Positions 23,557-36,619 of a stretch of 64,000 nucleotides of DNA are shown here, in pieces. The notes beneath the pieces are model-generated. The model made no database searches. It was not told where the DNA came from and saw only the letters and a list, made by a program, of their open reading frames with translations. A program made the position numbers and the translations under genes. The stretch's first letter is position 1, and every line of letters starts with the position of its first letter. The stretch covers positions 377,001 through 441,000 of the forward strand of contig WFMF01000008.1 of the NCBI GenBank assembly GCA_011033025.1, given 5' to 3'. This DNA comes from Beroe forskalii (lineage: Eukaryota > Ctenophora > Nuda > Beroida > Beroidae).

Positions 23557-24262
23557 GGCAACAGTTGACCACATTTGTCTTACAGTCTACGATGGGTCTT
23601 ATCTGGTAAATACAAGAAAAGCAACCTTAAGTTTGGTTGCTAATCCATGGGTCTTTATTACAAAAGTGTTGAAGTGCAATAATGAAATAATTATGTTAAA
23701 AATAAATCTTAATTAATAATGTTATGTTTTTTCTTCCCTCCAATCACCCTGTGGTGGGAACTGGAATCCACTGATAACGGCTGACCAGACTCCTAATTTG
23801 TTTCTCAGTTACCAATGATGGATCTTTTCTAGTGGGTATGATTAGATTGTACACTTGTATCCACGCCTGTCACCATGGTGATGTATAGGGGCAAGTTGTT
23901 CAAGATGGTGGGGAAGTCACCAGAGCTCTGGGTAAAAGCAACATAGGTCATCCTGTCATGTCTGTTTGGGATACTAGTTAGTTGAATACTACAATCTTGT
24001 TGCTCTGTCGGGCTGGTCGCCCTAAGTTAACTGGCTGTCGAGGTATGCTTATCATTTGCCTTCATTTTTGATGAAATTGGTGCAATATTTCTACAATATA
24101 ATATCAATTGAGTCTATCTTGTCACCCATTTGGGGGGGGGGGTATGATGTGATCGAACTTGATCAATTAATTAGGTTTATTTTGTTATGGTTTTTCAATG
24201 TGCTTATATCAACCAGCAGCAGTTGAGAAACATTATACTTTCTTTTTCGAGGTCTTGTTGGT

Positions 24263-24520
24263 TTATTGCAATAATGCTATCGTGTCGAAGTGCAAAACTT
24301 CTCCGGCTACCAATTTCTGGTGCATGCTTGATATAATAAAGTCAAGCTCATTCATCACCAACTCTTCCAAATCTTCTCTACTCCTAAGGGACCGGAGTGT
24401 TCCACTTCGCAATACCATGTATGTTTCAAGTATCCATGGAATTGGCATGGGTTTTCCTGGTCTAAAGGGAAGCACCTTCTGACCACCAGTCTGAGTTATG
24501 ATTTGATTTTTTTTATTCAT
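24263..24520 (-). CDS. Unrecognised open frame (85 codons)
   Basis: The frame reads VLPFRPGKPMPIPWILETYM and later LEELVMNELDFIISSMHQK, which has protein-like amphipathic composition. It lies inside repeat array A with no partner exons or promoter. It may be a remnant of the repeated gene, or it may be chance. Confidence 0.2.
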   Translation of the reverse strand: MNKKNQIITQTGGQKVLPFRPGKPMPIPWILETYMVLRSGTLRSLRSREDLEELVMNELDFIISSMHQKLVAGEVLHFDTIALLQ

Positions 24521-27115
24521 CTCCAGAATGTCTACGCTTTAGACCACACAAAAATACAACTAATGGGGACTAAAAGTTAGGAAGATTTTCTCTGTATAGC
24601 TCCCAGCGAGTTCTTGGCAAATTAAAACAGCTTGTATAGAGAGAGATGGGTGAGATTTCCAAGGGGTTCTGATGGTAGTTCGTTCCCACGGACGAAAAAC
24701 GATGAAAATTAGCACCTGCTGGAAACTAACGATATTCCCGGCCGACGCACCAAATTGGAAGTCCCTTACTTTCCCTGGCACGTTTTCTCGTCCCAAATTG
24801 AATTCTGAGCTTTACCCCGATCTACAACCACAAATATATTTTAATTGATCTAATCTATATTTAATGATTCAATCGAACCGCGTCCCTCTATAGTTTTATG
24901 GCTTTAGAATTCCACAGATTTTAATAAGTAATTAAAAATGCCCTCTTAATCACTACACATCTTCACACTTCAGGAACACCGGTTCGTCACCTTCTGAAGA
25001 GTTTTTGAAACTCTCAATATTATTATTAATTAACTATTCTCTTGAAGCAAGTTTTATGGGTAACTTCCTTCTCTCCTGGTAAGTGTTTATTATTATCATT
25101 GATAAATCATGGTACCAAGGTAAACACTAAACCGCTTCACTCTTCAGAAACGCTGGTTCGTCATCTTCCGAAGAATTATTAAAACAGTCAATTTTATATT
25201 ATACACTCGAAACTTATCCTCTTGAATTATATTAAATTTCAATAAATGATGAATCAAACGATGATATACGACTGTACTTAAGTTATATAAGTGCGTTGAG
25301 ACGGAGATTTCAGTGACTTCAGCTGTTGTTTTGTCTCCTTGACCGAGGCCACCACTTGTTGAAAGGTCCTATAGAACCAATGAAAACTACGTCTTAGATT
25401 GTTAACGTAATAGAAAGGGTAGTAGTAAGAACTTAACAAGAAATGATAACACAATCTTTCGTCAGTCGCAGCTCAGGCTCTCACGCAAGATCCTAACATA
25501 AACATAAAAGTTAGGGACTCAATCTCCTCATCTTTGGAACTTCATGACGTAGGGAGTTGATGTGATAATGGCTTCTTTCTCTTGCCTCTTCTTACCTGAC
25601 CGTTTTTCCTTTGTATGGTAGGATTCACATTGGAGAAAGGCTTGATGTCTTGGGGAAACCCAAATGAAGTTCTTACTCCAGTGCTTACTACCGATGGGTC
25701 TTAATTGAAGTTGGGTAGAGGTTGCAATAAACTTTACTAAATCAATAATGTCTTACTATTTTCACTTCTCCTCCATGTACCCAATCCTGTGTTGGGAGGT
25801 AGAATCCATTGGTAACGGCTGACCACATTAGTCTTCCAGTTACCAATGATCGGTCTAACCATGGTGAACTCAGTGTAGCTCCTTGCTGTACGGCATGTTA
25901 AACAAGGAATCGAAACTGAGGGGCTCCGTACATGACATTGCTATTGCGACGAATGTGATTATACAGCCAAGATTTAGATTGTTTGTCTGTGACATTAAAA
26001 CCACTCCTGATTTTGGGAGACTTTTACCAGATTGTTGCTTGTGTCAATTGAGAACGTTTCCTCGTCAAAATCTGAGTCTGTGATTCTCGACCTTCATCGA
26101 AATCGTCTCACATAGTCACATGTACATTATTTCTTCTGGGGCTGGAAATGAATTAATTACGCCTTATCTCCCTCTTAATTGAAGTCGGGTAGAGGTTGCA
26201 ATAAACTTTACTAAATTAATAATGTCTTACTTTTTCACTTCTCTCCATGTACCCAATCCTGTGGTGGGAGGTGGAATCCATTGGTACTGACTGATCACAT
26301 TAGTCTTTCAGTTACCAATGATGGATCTTGCTTATCTGTTAGATTAATTGCACTCCTGATTTCGGGAGACTATTCACACATTTGTCTTCTTCAAAGTCTG
26401 AGTCTTCGATTTCTCGAATCTCAACCTCCATCGAAATCGTCTTGATTGTCAATAAGCTCCTTCATGACGTAGGGAGTTGATATGATTATGGCTTCTTTCT
26501 CTTGCCTCTTCTTACCTGACCGTTTTTATTCCTTTGTATGGTAGGATCCACATTGGGGAAACACAAAATAAGTTCTTACTCCAGTGCTTACTACCGATGG
26601 ATCTTAATTAAAGTCGGGTAGAGGTCGCAATAAACTTTATTAAATTAATAATGTCTTACTATTTTCACTCTCCTCCAAGCACCCAATCCTGTGGTTAGAG
26701 GTGGAATCCATTGGTAACGGCTGACCACGTTGTCTTCCGGTTACCAAATTTGATGGATCTTGCTTATCCAAGTCATTGACTGCACTGAGCAGTGAGCACT
26801 CCTGATTTCGGGAGATTATTAACACTTTGCTGCTTGACTCAATTGAGAAGGTTTCTTCGTCGAATTCTGAGTCTGTGATTTCTCTACCTTCATCGAAATC
26901 GTCTCACATAGTCACATCTGCATGATTTCTTCTGGGGCTGGAAATTAATTGAATTCGCATTTTCTCCCTCTCCACATATACTTTGACTGATTCAACCTCA
27001 TAAAGTGATCCTGAGTGAGGCAGGTTTTCACGACTACAAGCAAGTTTATGGATAACTTCCTTCTCTCCTGGTAAGTGTTTATTATTATCATTGGTAAATC
27101 ATGGTACCAAGGTAA

Positions 27116-28300
27116 GGGATCGTTCACATATTACGTAATCAATTTTTGGGCATTTTTCACCCCCCTCCCCCCCCCCTCCGTAATCAAACGTAATCATGGC
27201 CAAACCCCCCTCTTTTTCGGAAAATATTACGTAATCATGGCCCAACCCCCCCCTCCTTCAGTTTTTTGACGTCACCAAAAACCATATTAACTGACAAAAA
27301 ATTAGAACAGTATCGTGTGTTTCAATTCAATCATCAACATCATCGACCTGAAGATGACATTCAAAGCTTCTTTTAATTTTTCCTACGAAAAAATCTCGCC
27401 TACGACAACTCCTCTGACAATGAGATGAACACCTCCTCCTATTTCTCTTCCTCCAACGCATCCTCATCTGCTCATCATCCTCCTTTACCTCCAACAGATC
27501 ATCCTCCTCCACCTCTACACCTGAGGCCCCCAGTTCCACTAAAGAGCCAGAAATCAACGTCTTGGTCCCACCTCAACCTCCTTCAAAACCGATGGAACCA
27601 AAGTTCAGTATCCATGTCCTTCTCATCTTCCACCAAAGCCGACAGAACTCAAGATCCAGATCAGCCCTAGCCCCTAAGTGCCAGATCAGAGTCTGGCAAC
27701 TTTACAGACAACTGCAGCTTCCTTCACCTTCATCAAAAGATTGATTCCTGGATAATGGAGCTGCGGATGTACGCCAAGACCTGCTCTGGCATCAACTCTA
27801 GAGCTCTAGGGGAAGAAAGGCCTCCGAACCTCTGATCAAGCACAGAGCAGCAAACCTTTTATACAAAGAGGCACTGAAGTGGTTTGGAAGAGTTCAACGA
27901 ATGGAGTACATTCCTCCTGTATATGGGCAGCACTAAAGTAACTATACATTCTGAACCATATTGAGTTAGAGTAGATCATGTTTTAATCATAATTATGAAA
28001 TTTTGACAATTTTTCTGCAAATGGTTAATTTTTGGTAATAAAAATTCGGAAATCCTTTAAATTTTCATAAAAAATTCTTGAAATTTTCATGAAAATTCTT
28101 GAAATTTTCATGAAAATTCTTTAAATTTTGATGAAAATTCTTGAAATTTTCATGAAAATTTGTGAAATTTTCATGAAAATTTAGATATTTTGATTACGTA
28201 ATCATTGGCCAAACCCCCCCTCCCCCCCTCGTAATCAAACGTAATCATTTGGAAACCCCCTCCCCCCCCTCGGCTGATTACGTAATATGTGAACGATCCC
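27116..28300. mobile_element. 1185-bp DNA transposon with TAA target duplication
   Basis: The terminal inverted repeats begin gggatcgttcacatattacg and end cgtaatatgtgaacgatccc, about 26 bp each. The flanking TAA (27113-27115 and 28301-28303) is a 3-bp duplication. The empty site ggtaaacactaaacc is present in the paralogous unit at about 25120-25134, so the insertion is defined to the base. A 3-bp TAA/TTA duplication suits the PIF/Harbinger group. Subterminal cgtaatcaaacgtaatcat motifs occur at both ends beside C-runs. The interior has proline/serine-rich frames on the plus strand (27425-27744) that are not a recognisable transposase, and a palindromic tandem repeat. Confidence 0.85.
28050..28190. 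repeat. Tandem palindromic repeat inside the TAA element
   Basis: About seven units of a motif near gaaattttcatgaaaattct, each containing the palindrome ttttcatgaaaa. It is AT-rich and likely forms hairpins. It lies in the right half of the element at 27116-28300. Confidence 0.75.
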
Positions 28301-30347
28301 TAAACACTAAACCTCTTCACGCTGGATCGTCATCTTCTGAAGAATTTTTAAAAAGTCAATTTTTATATTATTTACTTAATACTTATTCTCTTGAAGTATA
28401 CTAAATTTCAATAAATGATGAAAGAAATGATGATACACGACTGTACTAAAGTTATATAAGTGCAATGAGACTGAGATTTCAGTGACTTCAGCTGTTGTTT
28501 TGTCTCCTTTACCGAGGCCACCATATGTTGTAACTTGTAAGAGCCACAGTCCACAGAACCATTGAAAATTTCGTCTTAGATGGTTAACGTAATAGAAAGG
28601 GTAGTAGTAAGAACTGAACAAGAAATGATAAAACAATCTTTCGTAAGTCGCAGCTCACGCTCTCACTCCACGATGAACATAAAAGTTTGGGACTGATTAT
28701 GGCTGCTTTCTCTTGCTTGTTCTTACCTGACTGTTTTTTTTCTTTCTATGGTATGATTCACTCTTGGGATGGACTTGATTTCTTGGGGAAAAACAAAATA
28801 AGTTCTTACTCCAGTGCTTACTACCGATGGGTCTTAATTGAAGTTGGGTAGAGGTCGCAATAAACTTTACTAAATTAATAATGTCTTACTATTTTCACTT
28901 CTCTCCATGTACCCAATTCTGTGGTGGGAGGTGGAATCCATTGGTACTGACTAATCACATTAGTCTTCCAGTTACCAATGATGGATCCTGATTGTCAAGG
29001 AGCTCCTTCATGACGTAGGAGTTGATATGATTATTGCTTCTTTCTCTTTCCTATTCTTACCTGACTTTTTAATTCCTTTGTATGGTAGGATCCACAAATT
29101 TTCACATTGGGGATAGGCTTGATGTCTTGGGGAAACACAAATGAAGTTCTTACTCCAGTGCTTACTACCGATGGGTCTTAATTGAAGTTGGGTAGAGGTC
29201 GCAATAAACTTTACTAAATTAATAATGTTTTACTATTTTCACTTCTCTCCATGTACCCAATCCTGTGGTGGGAGGTGGAATCCATTGGTACCGGCTGATC
29301 ACGTTGTCTTCCGGTTACCAATGATGGATCCTGTTTATCTGTTAGAATGATTGCACTCCCGATTTCGGGAGACTATTCACACATTTTTGCTTCAATCAAT
29401 TGAGAACGTGTCTTCGTCAAAGTCTAAGTCTTCGATTTCTCGACCTTCATCGAAATCGTCTCACATAGTCACATCTGCATGATTTCTTCTGGGGCTGGAA
29501 GCAATTACTTATTACAAGCTAGTCTTATAAGAAACTCCCCTCTCTCCTGGTAAGTGTAATTCATTGTCAATTGATAAATCATGGTACCAAGGGTACTGAG
29601 GTATATAACACATTTCCCCCGATTTCTTTCTTGGTCCAACTTACCGCCAGCACCGAGGTATACCAAGATGTCAGATGATGTGCTCCAATAAACTGGTAAT
29701 CACAATGCATAACACTGGAGTTGTTCTCTTCTACGAGTTGAAGGCATTTTTGCCCTTTTACTTGTTAGAGACAGCTCATCTGATGAAAGGACTTGTGCCC
29801 TCCTTTGGGATGTTCGCTGACCGTTGTTCATAATAAAATTTAGTTCTTGTGTCTATTTTCATAAATTCAATTCAAATGCATTGGTGGCACCATGAATATG
29901 TATCTTATTCAGGGTTTGCTAATTCTTGGCATTCTTCTATGTCAATTTTTCCGGAGTCGATTGAGAACGTTTCATCGTCGAATCTGAGTCTCGACTTTCT
30001 TGACCTTCATCAAAATCGTCTCACATCTGCATGATTTCTTCTGGAGCTGGAAATGAATTGAATACAAAAACGTGCCGGAAACATCCTCTCGGAATTGCTG
30101 ACAGAACAATTTACTATATGAGTATCTGTTTTATTTATTGTCTAGTAGCAATGTAGGAAAATCAAATTTAAATTGATAATGTCTTACTATTTGCACTTCT
30201 CTCCATGTACCCAATCCTGTGGTTACCAATGATGGGTAACCAATGATGGGTCCTGATTGCCAATGAGCTCCTTCATGTAGGGAGTTGATATGATTATGGC
30301 TTCTTTCTCTTTCCTATTCTTACCTGACCGTTTTTATTCCTTTCTAA

Positions 30348-30928
30348 GGGGCTGCACACACGTGGATTATAAGCCATGTCGACTATAGTCTACGCCAAGT
30401 TTTGGGGTGAAGACACACGACGTGGAGTATAAGCCACAAATCCTACGTGTGTCTTGTAGACTATTGTCAACACACGTTATCGTAACAAAATATCGAAAGC
30501 ATTTTCTTCTGAGTCCCCGAATAGAAATTGATTGACGGAATTTGACATGATACCCTCGGATGCTCTGATCGTAGCACAACACAGGAAGAATCGGAAACAT
30601 TACCCCTTCCACTTTTCTTGCTTTTGATTGGTTAATGACACGCATGATACAGCGTTCTGATTGGCTAGCGTTAATGTATACAACTTTTCTCGGAAATATG
30701 TACAGTGTCGACTATAGTCTACAAGACACACGTGGCTTACAAGCCATGTGGATTGTAATACCACATTTAAGACCGGCTATTTTCATGACTAATCTCCACA
30801 CTTTTGTAGAGTGTAGTCGATACTTTCACCCAAGACACGTATGGATAATAGTCCATGGGTAAGTTATCGACTGTTCACGTATCTTATGGCTTATAGTCCA
30901 TGGCTTATAAGCCACGTGTGTGCACCCC
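30348..30928. mobile_element. 581-bp inverted-repeat element with GACTATAGTC motifs
   Basis: The ends are ggggctgcacacacgtgg and ccacgtgtgtgcacccc, and inverted similarity continues inward (attataagccatg / catggcttataag). The flanks carry ctaa on both sides (30344-30347 and 30929-30932), or TAA if the last bases belong to the element. The array unit it sits in continues on both sides (ttttattccttt...taggatccacat). Internal motifs such as gactatagtctac and cttataagccac are repeated in both orientations. No transposase is present. Confidence 0.75.
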
Positions 30929-32714
30929 CTAAAGTAGGATCCACATCATTGGGGATATGCTTGATGTCTTGGGGAAAACAAATGAAGTTCTTACTCCAGT
31001 GCTTACTACCGATGGGTCTTAACTAAAGTCGGGTAGAGGTTACAATAAACTTTACTAAATCAATAATGTCTTACTATTTTCACTTCTCTCCAAGCACCCA
31101 ATCCTGTGGTGGGAGGTGGAATCCATTGGTAACGGCTGACCATGTTAGTCTTTCAATTACCAATGATGGATCTTGTTTATCAGTGACTTTTACGGCGCTC
31201 TGGAATTTGTCAGACTATTACCAGTTTTGTTTTGCTTTGATGAAGTAAGCAGCTGATGTTTTAACAGCGTTATTGACAGCTAGTTTGGGGGTTAAGATAA
31301 TATATGAGGAAGATTTATCATTATTATAAGGGATTTCACATCGTCTCTTACAAAGTTGGAGGATAGTTTTGAGCTAGTGCTGCTATTTGCTTTGAACCAA
31401 TAATTCGATTCTTTGGAAATGCCGCAACTCAACAAACTATTGTTGTATTATGCCCAACTTTTGTTGTTCTGCTGTATGACAGAGTTAATCCCCTCCTGCT
31501 GTTCCACTGTTATCCACGCTGGTGCCATCGTAGCAGTTGTGTTGGTACTGTAGGTAAGATTCACTTATCTTCTCATCTTCTGGTATTATGTGCAGGATGA
31601 CAAGTCTGTGTATTTGTAGTTTCTGTGTTCTTATTTATTGCAATCGTGTCGAGATGACGAGATGCAATGGTATTTAATAAATTAATAATGTTTTACTATT
31701 TTAACTTCCCTCCGATTACCTTGTGGCGGGAACTGGAATTCAGCTGGATCAGTTTTGACATCCTACTCTTGTACTAACCGGATTGGTCTCCGAGGATTCC
31801 ACCTGACGTATTATTCATACGACGTTCATCACGTAATGAACAGGAACGATACGTGAACCTTCTCATGATGTGACACTACATCCCTCACCCGCACCTATTA
31901 GACCCAGAAATTCTTCCTGCTTTAATCCTTTCACCAGGTATCCCTGCTCCAAAACATCCTTTACCCTCTTTGCAAACTTGAGATCTTGGGTATTGGAATC
32001 TCCAATGGCTGCTGTTGAGTTTATAAAGTGGGGCTTGATATTTCTGAGAGTGAAGCTCCATCTTGGGTCTGAGATTTCTTGATCTGTTGTGATGCTATGC
32101 TTACAGGTGCTTTGAGACTTCCTTGAAGGGCATGATCTTCCTGCTCTTTTGCTTGTTTTAGACAGCTTATCTGATACAGGAGTTGTTCTTCTTTTCCTCT
32201 AATCTTCCAACATATTGCCATCCTTCCTCTTCACTCAAGTCAGGAACGCTGGTTCGTCATCTTCTGAACAGTTTTTCAAACTTTCAATATTTGTATTAAG
32301 TACTTATTCTCTTGAAAAACAACAAATTTTAATGAATGATAAAATAAATAATGATAAACGACAGTACCAAAGTTATGTAAGTACTTGCTGCGTTTACATC
32401 CCCTGAGTCAATTGAGAACCTTTCATCATCAAAGTCTGAGTCAAATTTATTTGTTGAAATTCTTTTTTCCCTAATTTGGGTCGTTCGTTGTTCATAATCC
32501 ATAGTTCATAGTGTCAATTTTCCTACATTCAATTCAAAATATGCATTGGTATACCTACGTGGCACCATGAATATTTAAGATTTATCTCATAAAAGCCGAA
32601 AGCTCATCCTTGCCGATTAGATTAGCAGCCACCTCAGTAGTCTGTCTAATGAGGTCGCCTATTCCTCACACCTTACCCCATTAGCGAAAGTTTAGCCGCA
32701 AGGTGTCTAGTAAT

Positions 32715-32924
32715 GAGTAATTAGCTGCTTCCTAACTGTTTCCTGATTCCTCGTGTAGAGTGTGTCACGTGACTGTGAAAGATGACACATGGGAGTCAGC
32801 TAATTACACAGCTAATTGCACTAATGAGATTAGGTGGGAGCCCCAAGGAGTTATATAAGAGACCGCATTAGACAGACAGCTCAAGTGTCTTCAACCGTCT
32901 CGGCTGGCATTTCCTTCTACTTCT
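32715..32924 (+). promoter_or_regulatory. Duplicated TATA-promoter module, copy 2
   Basis: This matches 21263-21480 closely, including tcacgtgac, the conserved gggagcccc and TATATAAG (32852-32859). After the leader it is interrupted by the element at 32925-35063. The rest of the module (ggcatatcgtcttgattt) resumes at about 35090. Here the ATG of copy 1 is GTG. The module could be the promoter of the repeated family in array A. Confidence 0.45.
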
Positions 32925-35063
32925 GGGGGGGATGAAGCCCAAAAAAAACCAAGCCCCACCCTACTTTTCCGATTCTTGGGCTAGGTTTTTTTTGGTTTTT
33001 TTAGGTTTTTTTTGGTTTTTTTGGGTTACATTTTATTAATTTCTAGCACCTTTCCAAACGATTTTTAGGTTGAAATTCGATTGTTTTATGATGTCTACCA
33101 TGTGACTGTAGATCCACAGGAGCTTGGTATGTAGCTTAAACGACCTATACTTGTGTAATTTACTGAATATAATTGAATACTTTCACTCATCTAATCGTTC
33201 TGAAATTTGTCCAATTCAAAATTCACGTTCATGACTGTTTTGTTAATTTTCAAGAAGACATTTTATTATTGTTTGGATGTTAATACTGAAATTACTCTGT
33301 TATTAAGACACTTGCAGAGTTTTTAACAAGTATATGAGATGATTTCCAATAGGTACCTATACTTTTTCCTATAGGTTTTAAACTGCAACAGTAACTATGG
33401 CCCTAGCTGTTAATCTTCAGAGTATGTTTGGGACCCCAGTCACTAATACTAAAGCTTAACCGGAAAAACTATCTCCTTAACTCCTTACACTGGAGTCTGG
33501 TGGGTACTTTTTCCAGGTCAGGTCAAATCGAGCTTAGCCAAAGGGGTCATACTACTGTTCTTGGACCTAAATGTTTATCAAAAGCTGTTTGAACATGGTC
33601 CTTATTATAGAGTTATGAGCTTATCTGAGCTTCATGTCAATTGTATTTTACGTACTTCCTTAGGCTTATCCTCAGCTTTATTGCTCCTGCTTTATTGAGT
33701 CCGTGAAGACCTTTGTTTGGACCTAACATTCCCCTCTGCTGAACGAAGGCCAATCATATCCTTACACTACCTGACTGAGTGGCCCTAACCCCTGGGGATA
33801 CTTTACAGAACCTTTTCTGGCCCTTAATTTTGAGCATATAAAAACTAGAGGCATATACATAGCAACATTATTACCAGAAGGTGCAGAGCTAACCCTGTAT
33901 GGAGCCCTACGGTTTTCAGTTCCTTGTTTAATGAGCCATGCAGCTAGGACATCCACCACATTGAGCCAGGCAAGACATGTAGGTTCTCTCCACTCCAGCA
34001 TGGACATAAGTTGCATTATATATACCACCAGCACACAGGAAATATTTCTTTTTGCTTTGGAGGGTAGGTGAATCAAGGTCGAAACTGCACTTGGCAAACC
34101 CTTACCAACCCCAGAGGATATTTGACTGACCTTTTCCTGATAACTATTTGACATTTCACTGAACCCTAGCAAGAAGTTAAAAACCTGAGTGACCTTCTTG
34201 CCTCTTCTGACTGCAATAGTGGTCCCTTTATGACCATTGGCTGACTTCCAGCTGACCCTTGGCTGTCCCTTAATAACAACTGAATGAGTGATTATCTGAT
34301 GTCTTGATTGTCCTCACTCAACTTCTTCCCTCAATTTAGCCTTTTGATCCCATAGTAGCATGGCGACCCGTTGCTTAACCTTGTCTAACTCCTGGCTCCT
34401 TCTGACCATTACCTTGATATTGGACAATCATAAGTGACTGTCTCCCTGGCGACCCTTGGCTATCCTTTGAAATGGTGACTCTTCCTGTGCAAAACACCTT
34501 GTTGATCTCAGATGACACTAGTCTGAACTTTATCAGCCATTAGCAAACCAGTGAGCCCTGAGAAACCCCCTGGTTCACTAGCACCTGGCAGTTTGCAGGG
34601 CCCCTATGCCTTTACTTCAGCACTGAGTGGCCTCTTGGCCTGGTGATTCAAGTCTGACCCCTATTAACCCCCTGCTGATCCATGCTGGCTGACCCTCGAC
34701 AACTCTTGAGCAGTGCGTCGCTGATAGTTCACCAAAACAATGCCTTGACGTCGTACTGATTATGTCATATAAAACACCATAAATCACCCAAAACATCGAT
34801 AAAAACCGACGAATATTGTTTGAAACTAAAGTAATATCAATAACAACACATTAAAAGCATCAACAATCCATATTGGCATGAAAAAGTCAAATTTTTGAAA
34901 AAACCTAACCCAAAAAAACCAAAAAACAAAAAACCAAAAAAACCAAAATACAAAAAAACCAAAAAACCAATACCAAAAAAAACCAAGGCCCACCCTACTT
35001 TTCCGATTCTTGGGCTAGGTTTTTTTTGGTTTTTTTTGGTTTTTTTTGGGCTTCATCCCCCCC
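32925..35063. mobile_element. 2139-bp G-run-ended DNA element
   Basis: The ends are gggggggatgaagcccaaaa and ttttgggcttcatccccccc, with inverted repeats of about 28 bp. The flanking 6-bp duplication acttct is at 32919-32924 and 35064-35069. A related promoter module (21263-21480) lacks the insertion. A subterminal block (ccctacttttccgattcttg onward) occurs at both ends in the same orientation, followed by aaccaaaaaa / ggtttttt arrays. The minus frame at 33762-34172 (136 codons) matches no transposase that I know. The terminal G-run and 6-bp duplication match the element at 4641-5319, so they may share a transposase. Confidence 0.8.
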
Positions 35064-35069
35064 ACTTCT

Positions 35070-36600
35070 GTATCGGCTGTTTAGTTTCAGTGGCATATCG
35101 TCTTGATTTACCCTGATTATTTCTGTAATTTGGATTTATTTGTGTGCTATAAGCAGTGAAAGGCTTACTTTTGATATATTATTCCTACCTTATTCGCTTG
35201 CCTCATGGTGTTATTGTTCTGTGGTTTGATCGCAGATTCTTGCTCCATGCAGCAGATCTTGGTCCTCGTCTATTGGTGTTCCGCAGATCTGACAGGCTAT
35301 TGTCGATAGAATAATGTCTAGTTTTCCAGAGTTTTAGACTCCTTCAAAGAGGCTTATTGAAGTCCTCCATCTCTTCGTTAATAATATCTTCATTTGGTTC
35401 GTTGAATCTATTAAATCTTGGAGAGCTAGCCACTGTGGTAGCCACTGTGGTAATAGTTCTGCTAAGTTAAGCTATGTTACACTTAATTTGGTCCTTTGAA
35501 TAGCTATTAATTCATGCAGAGCTAGCCTCTTTACATATCCACTTTTCTTTACTGTTGGAATGATCCATATTCATTACTCACAACCTTGATAAACCGTTGC
35601 TTTCCTTATTCTACATTATCCTGCTTTTATTTTCCCGTAAGTCAAGGCTATTTGGTGCTCACTGTAGCTTTCCATTTCCTTTTATTCCAATGAACCAACA
35701 TCCCTGTCGTTGAACTGTTCGACGACTGTCACTATCCTCACAAAAACGCTAATCTTGTAAAATTTGTTAATACGGGATTAGCACGAACACAAGTTCATTG
35801 TAATGAAAATACACTCAGACGTGACAGCAGCTTTTGATATGCTTTTCGATTGTCCTCATGGCCATTGGCCAATAAAACCATGTGTCATAATATTCTTAAT
35901 ATAATCTGTCTAAAACTGTTGACTGGCAATCAAGTTGGACAACTCCTCTGAAAGTACCAGAGGGGTGGAATCATCATTGCCATAATTCAGGTTGGTATGT
36001 CGTGCTAATATGTGTGCTATGTCTGAGATTACCATTGTTGGGAGGACATTATGCACTGAGTCAATCCTTACAATGACACCAGCACTTCAGGTAGGAGACG
36101 TCTCTTATCTCCCCTGAATGGACCAGATAGGAGAATGCTTTATCGGGAACCATGCCATTGGAATGGAGCACGCTTCTGTTCTTTTTTTCCATCTTATGTC
36201 ATGAAATAATTATCACTATTATAGTTCCACCATGATGATAGGAAATCAGTTTTTACTGCATCTCGCCTCCATCGTCTTGCCAAAGTACGTGTTTTTCATT
36301 AAATTGTAAAATTTCTTCCAGAATGCTCTACTACACTGCGTAGTGCATTTGTGCGTTATCATTGAAGTTGAGGATCCTCGTAGCTCGATTCAGATTGGCT
36401 AAACAGCTAATCTCGTAATGGGGTATGATTGTGCCTAGTAACAATAACTCTTGTTTATTTAAGACAGCTATTTTACCATTCTTTGTTATCACACGGCTTG
36501 CTCTTCTCACGTGAGCCGGTGGTTACGTGATAGTTACCTTTAAATAAGTTGTTATCTACTGCTTATCCCAGCCCCAATTAATTATTCTTTCTAGTTTCTC
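35070..36600. other. No gene; edge of repeat array B
   Basis: Up to about 35980 I see nothing definite. From about 35990 fragments of array B appear (gacaccagcacttcaggtag, ggaccagataggagaatgct). No exon is supported. Confidence 0.4.
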
Positions 36601-36619
36601 TTGATAAAATGTTGATACG

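Larger units (their letters stand above)
23557..32600. repeat. Decayed repeat array A (about nine partial units)
   Basis: A unit is repeated at about 23560-23830, 25620-25860, 26160-26330, 26500-26760, 28740-28990, 29040-29340, 30180-30240, 30940-31180 and 31680-31740. Its landmarks on the plus strand are ccagtgcttactaccgatgg, gcaataaactttactaaat, tcctgtggtgggaggtgga and taccaatgatggatc. Read on the minus strand several copies give an acidic piece (SSEDDEPAFLK; DSEFDEETFSIES) and then DPSLVTGRLMWSAVTNGF and HLPPQDWVHGEK before a stop. Others are shifted by one base or hold stops. This looks like tandem copies of one old minus-strand gene or transposon 3' end. No copy is intact. Confidence 0.6.

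Noticed and set aside
27425-27744. Proline/serine-rich plus-strand frames as a host gene
   Set aside because: They are inside a defined transposon, overlap each other in two frames and have low-complexity composition.
33762-34172. 136-codon frame as a transposase
   Set aside because: No DDE motif, zinc finger or known transposase pattern, and the composition is like the surrounding non-coding repeats.
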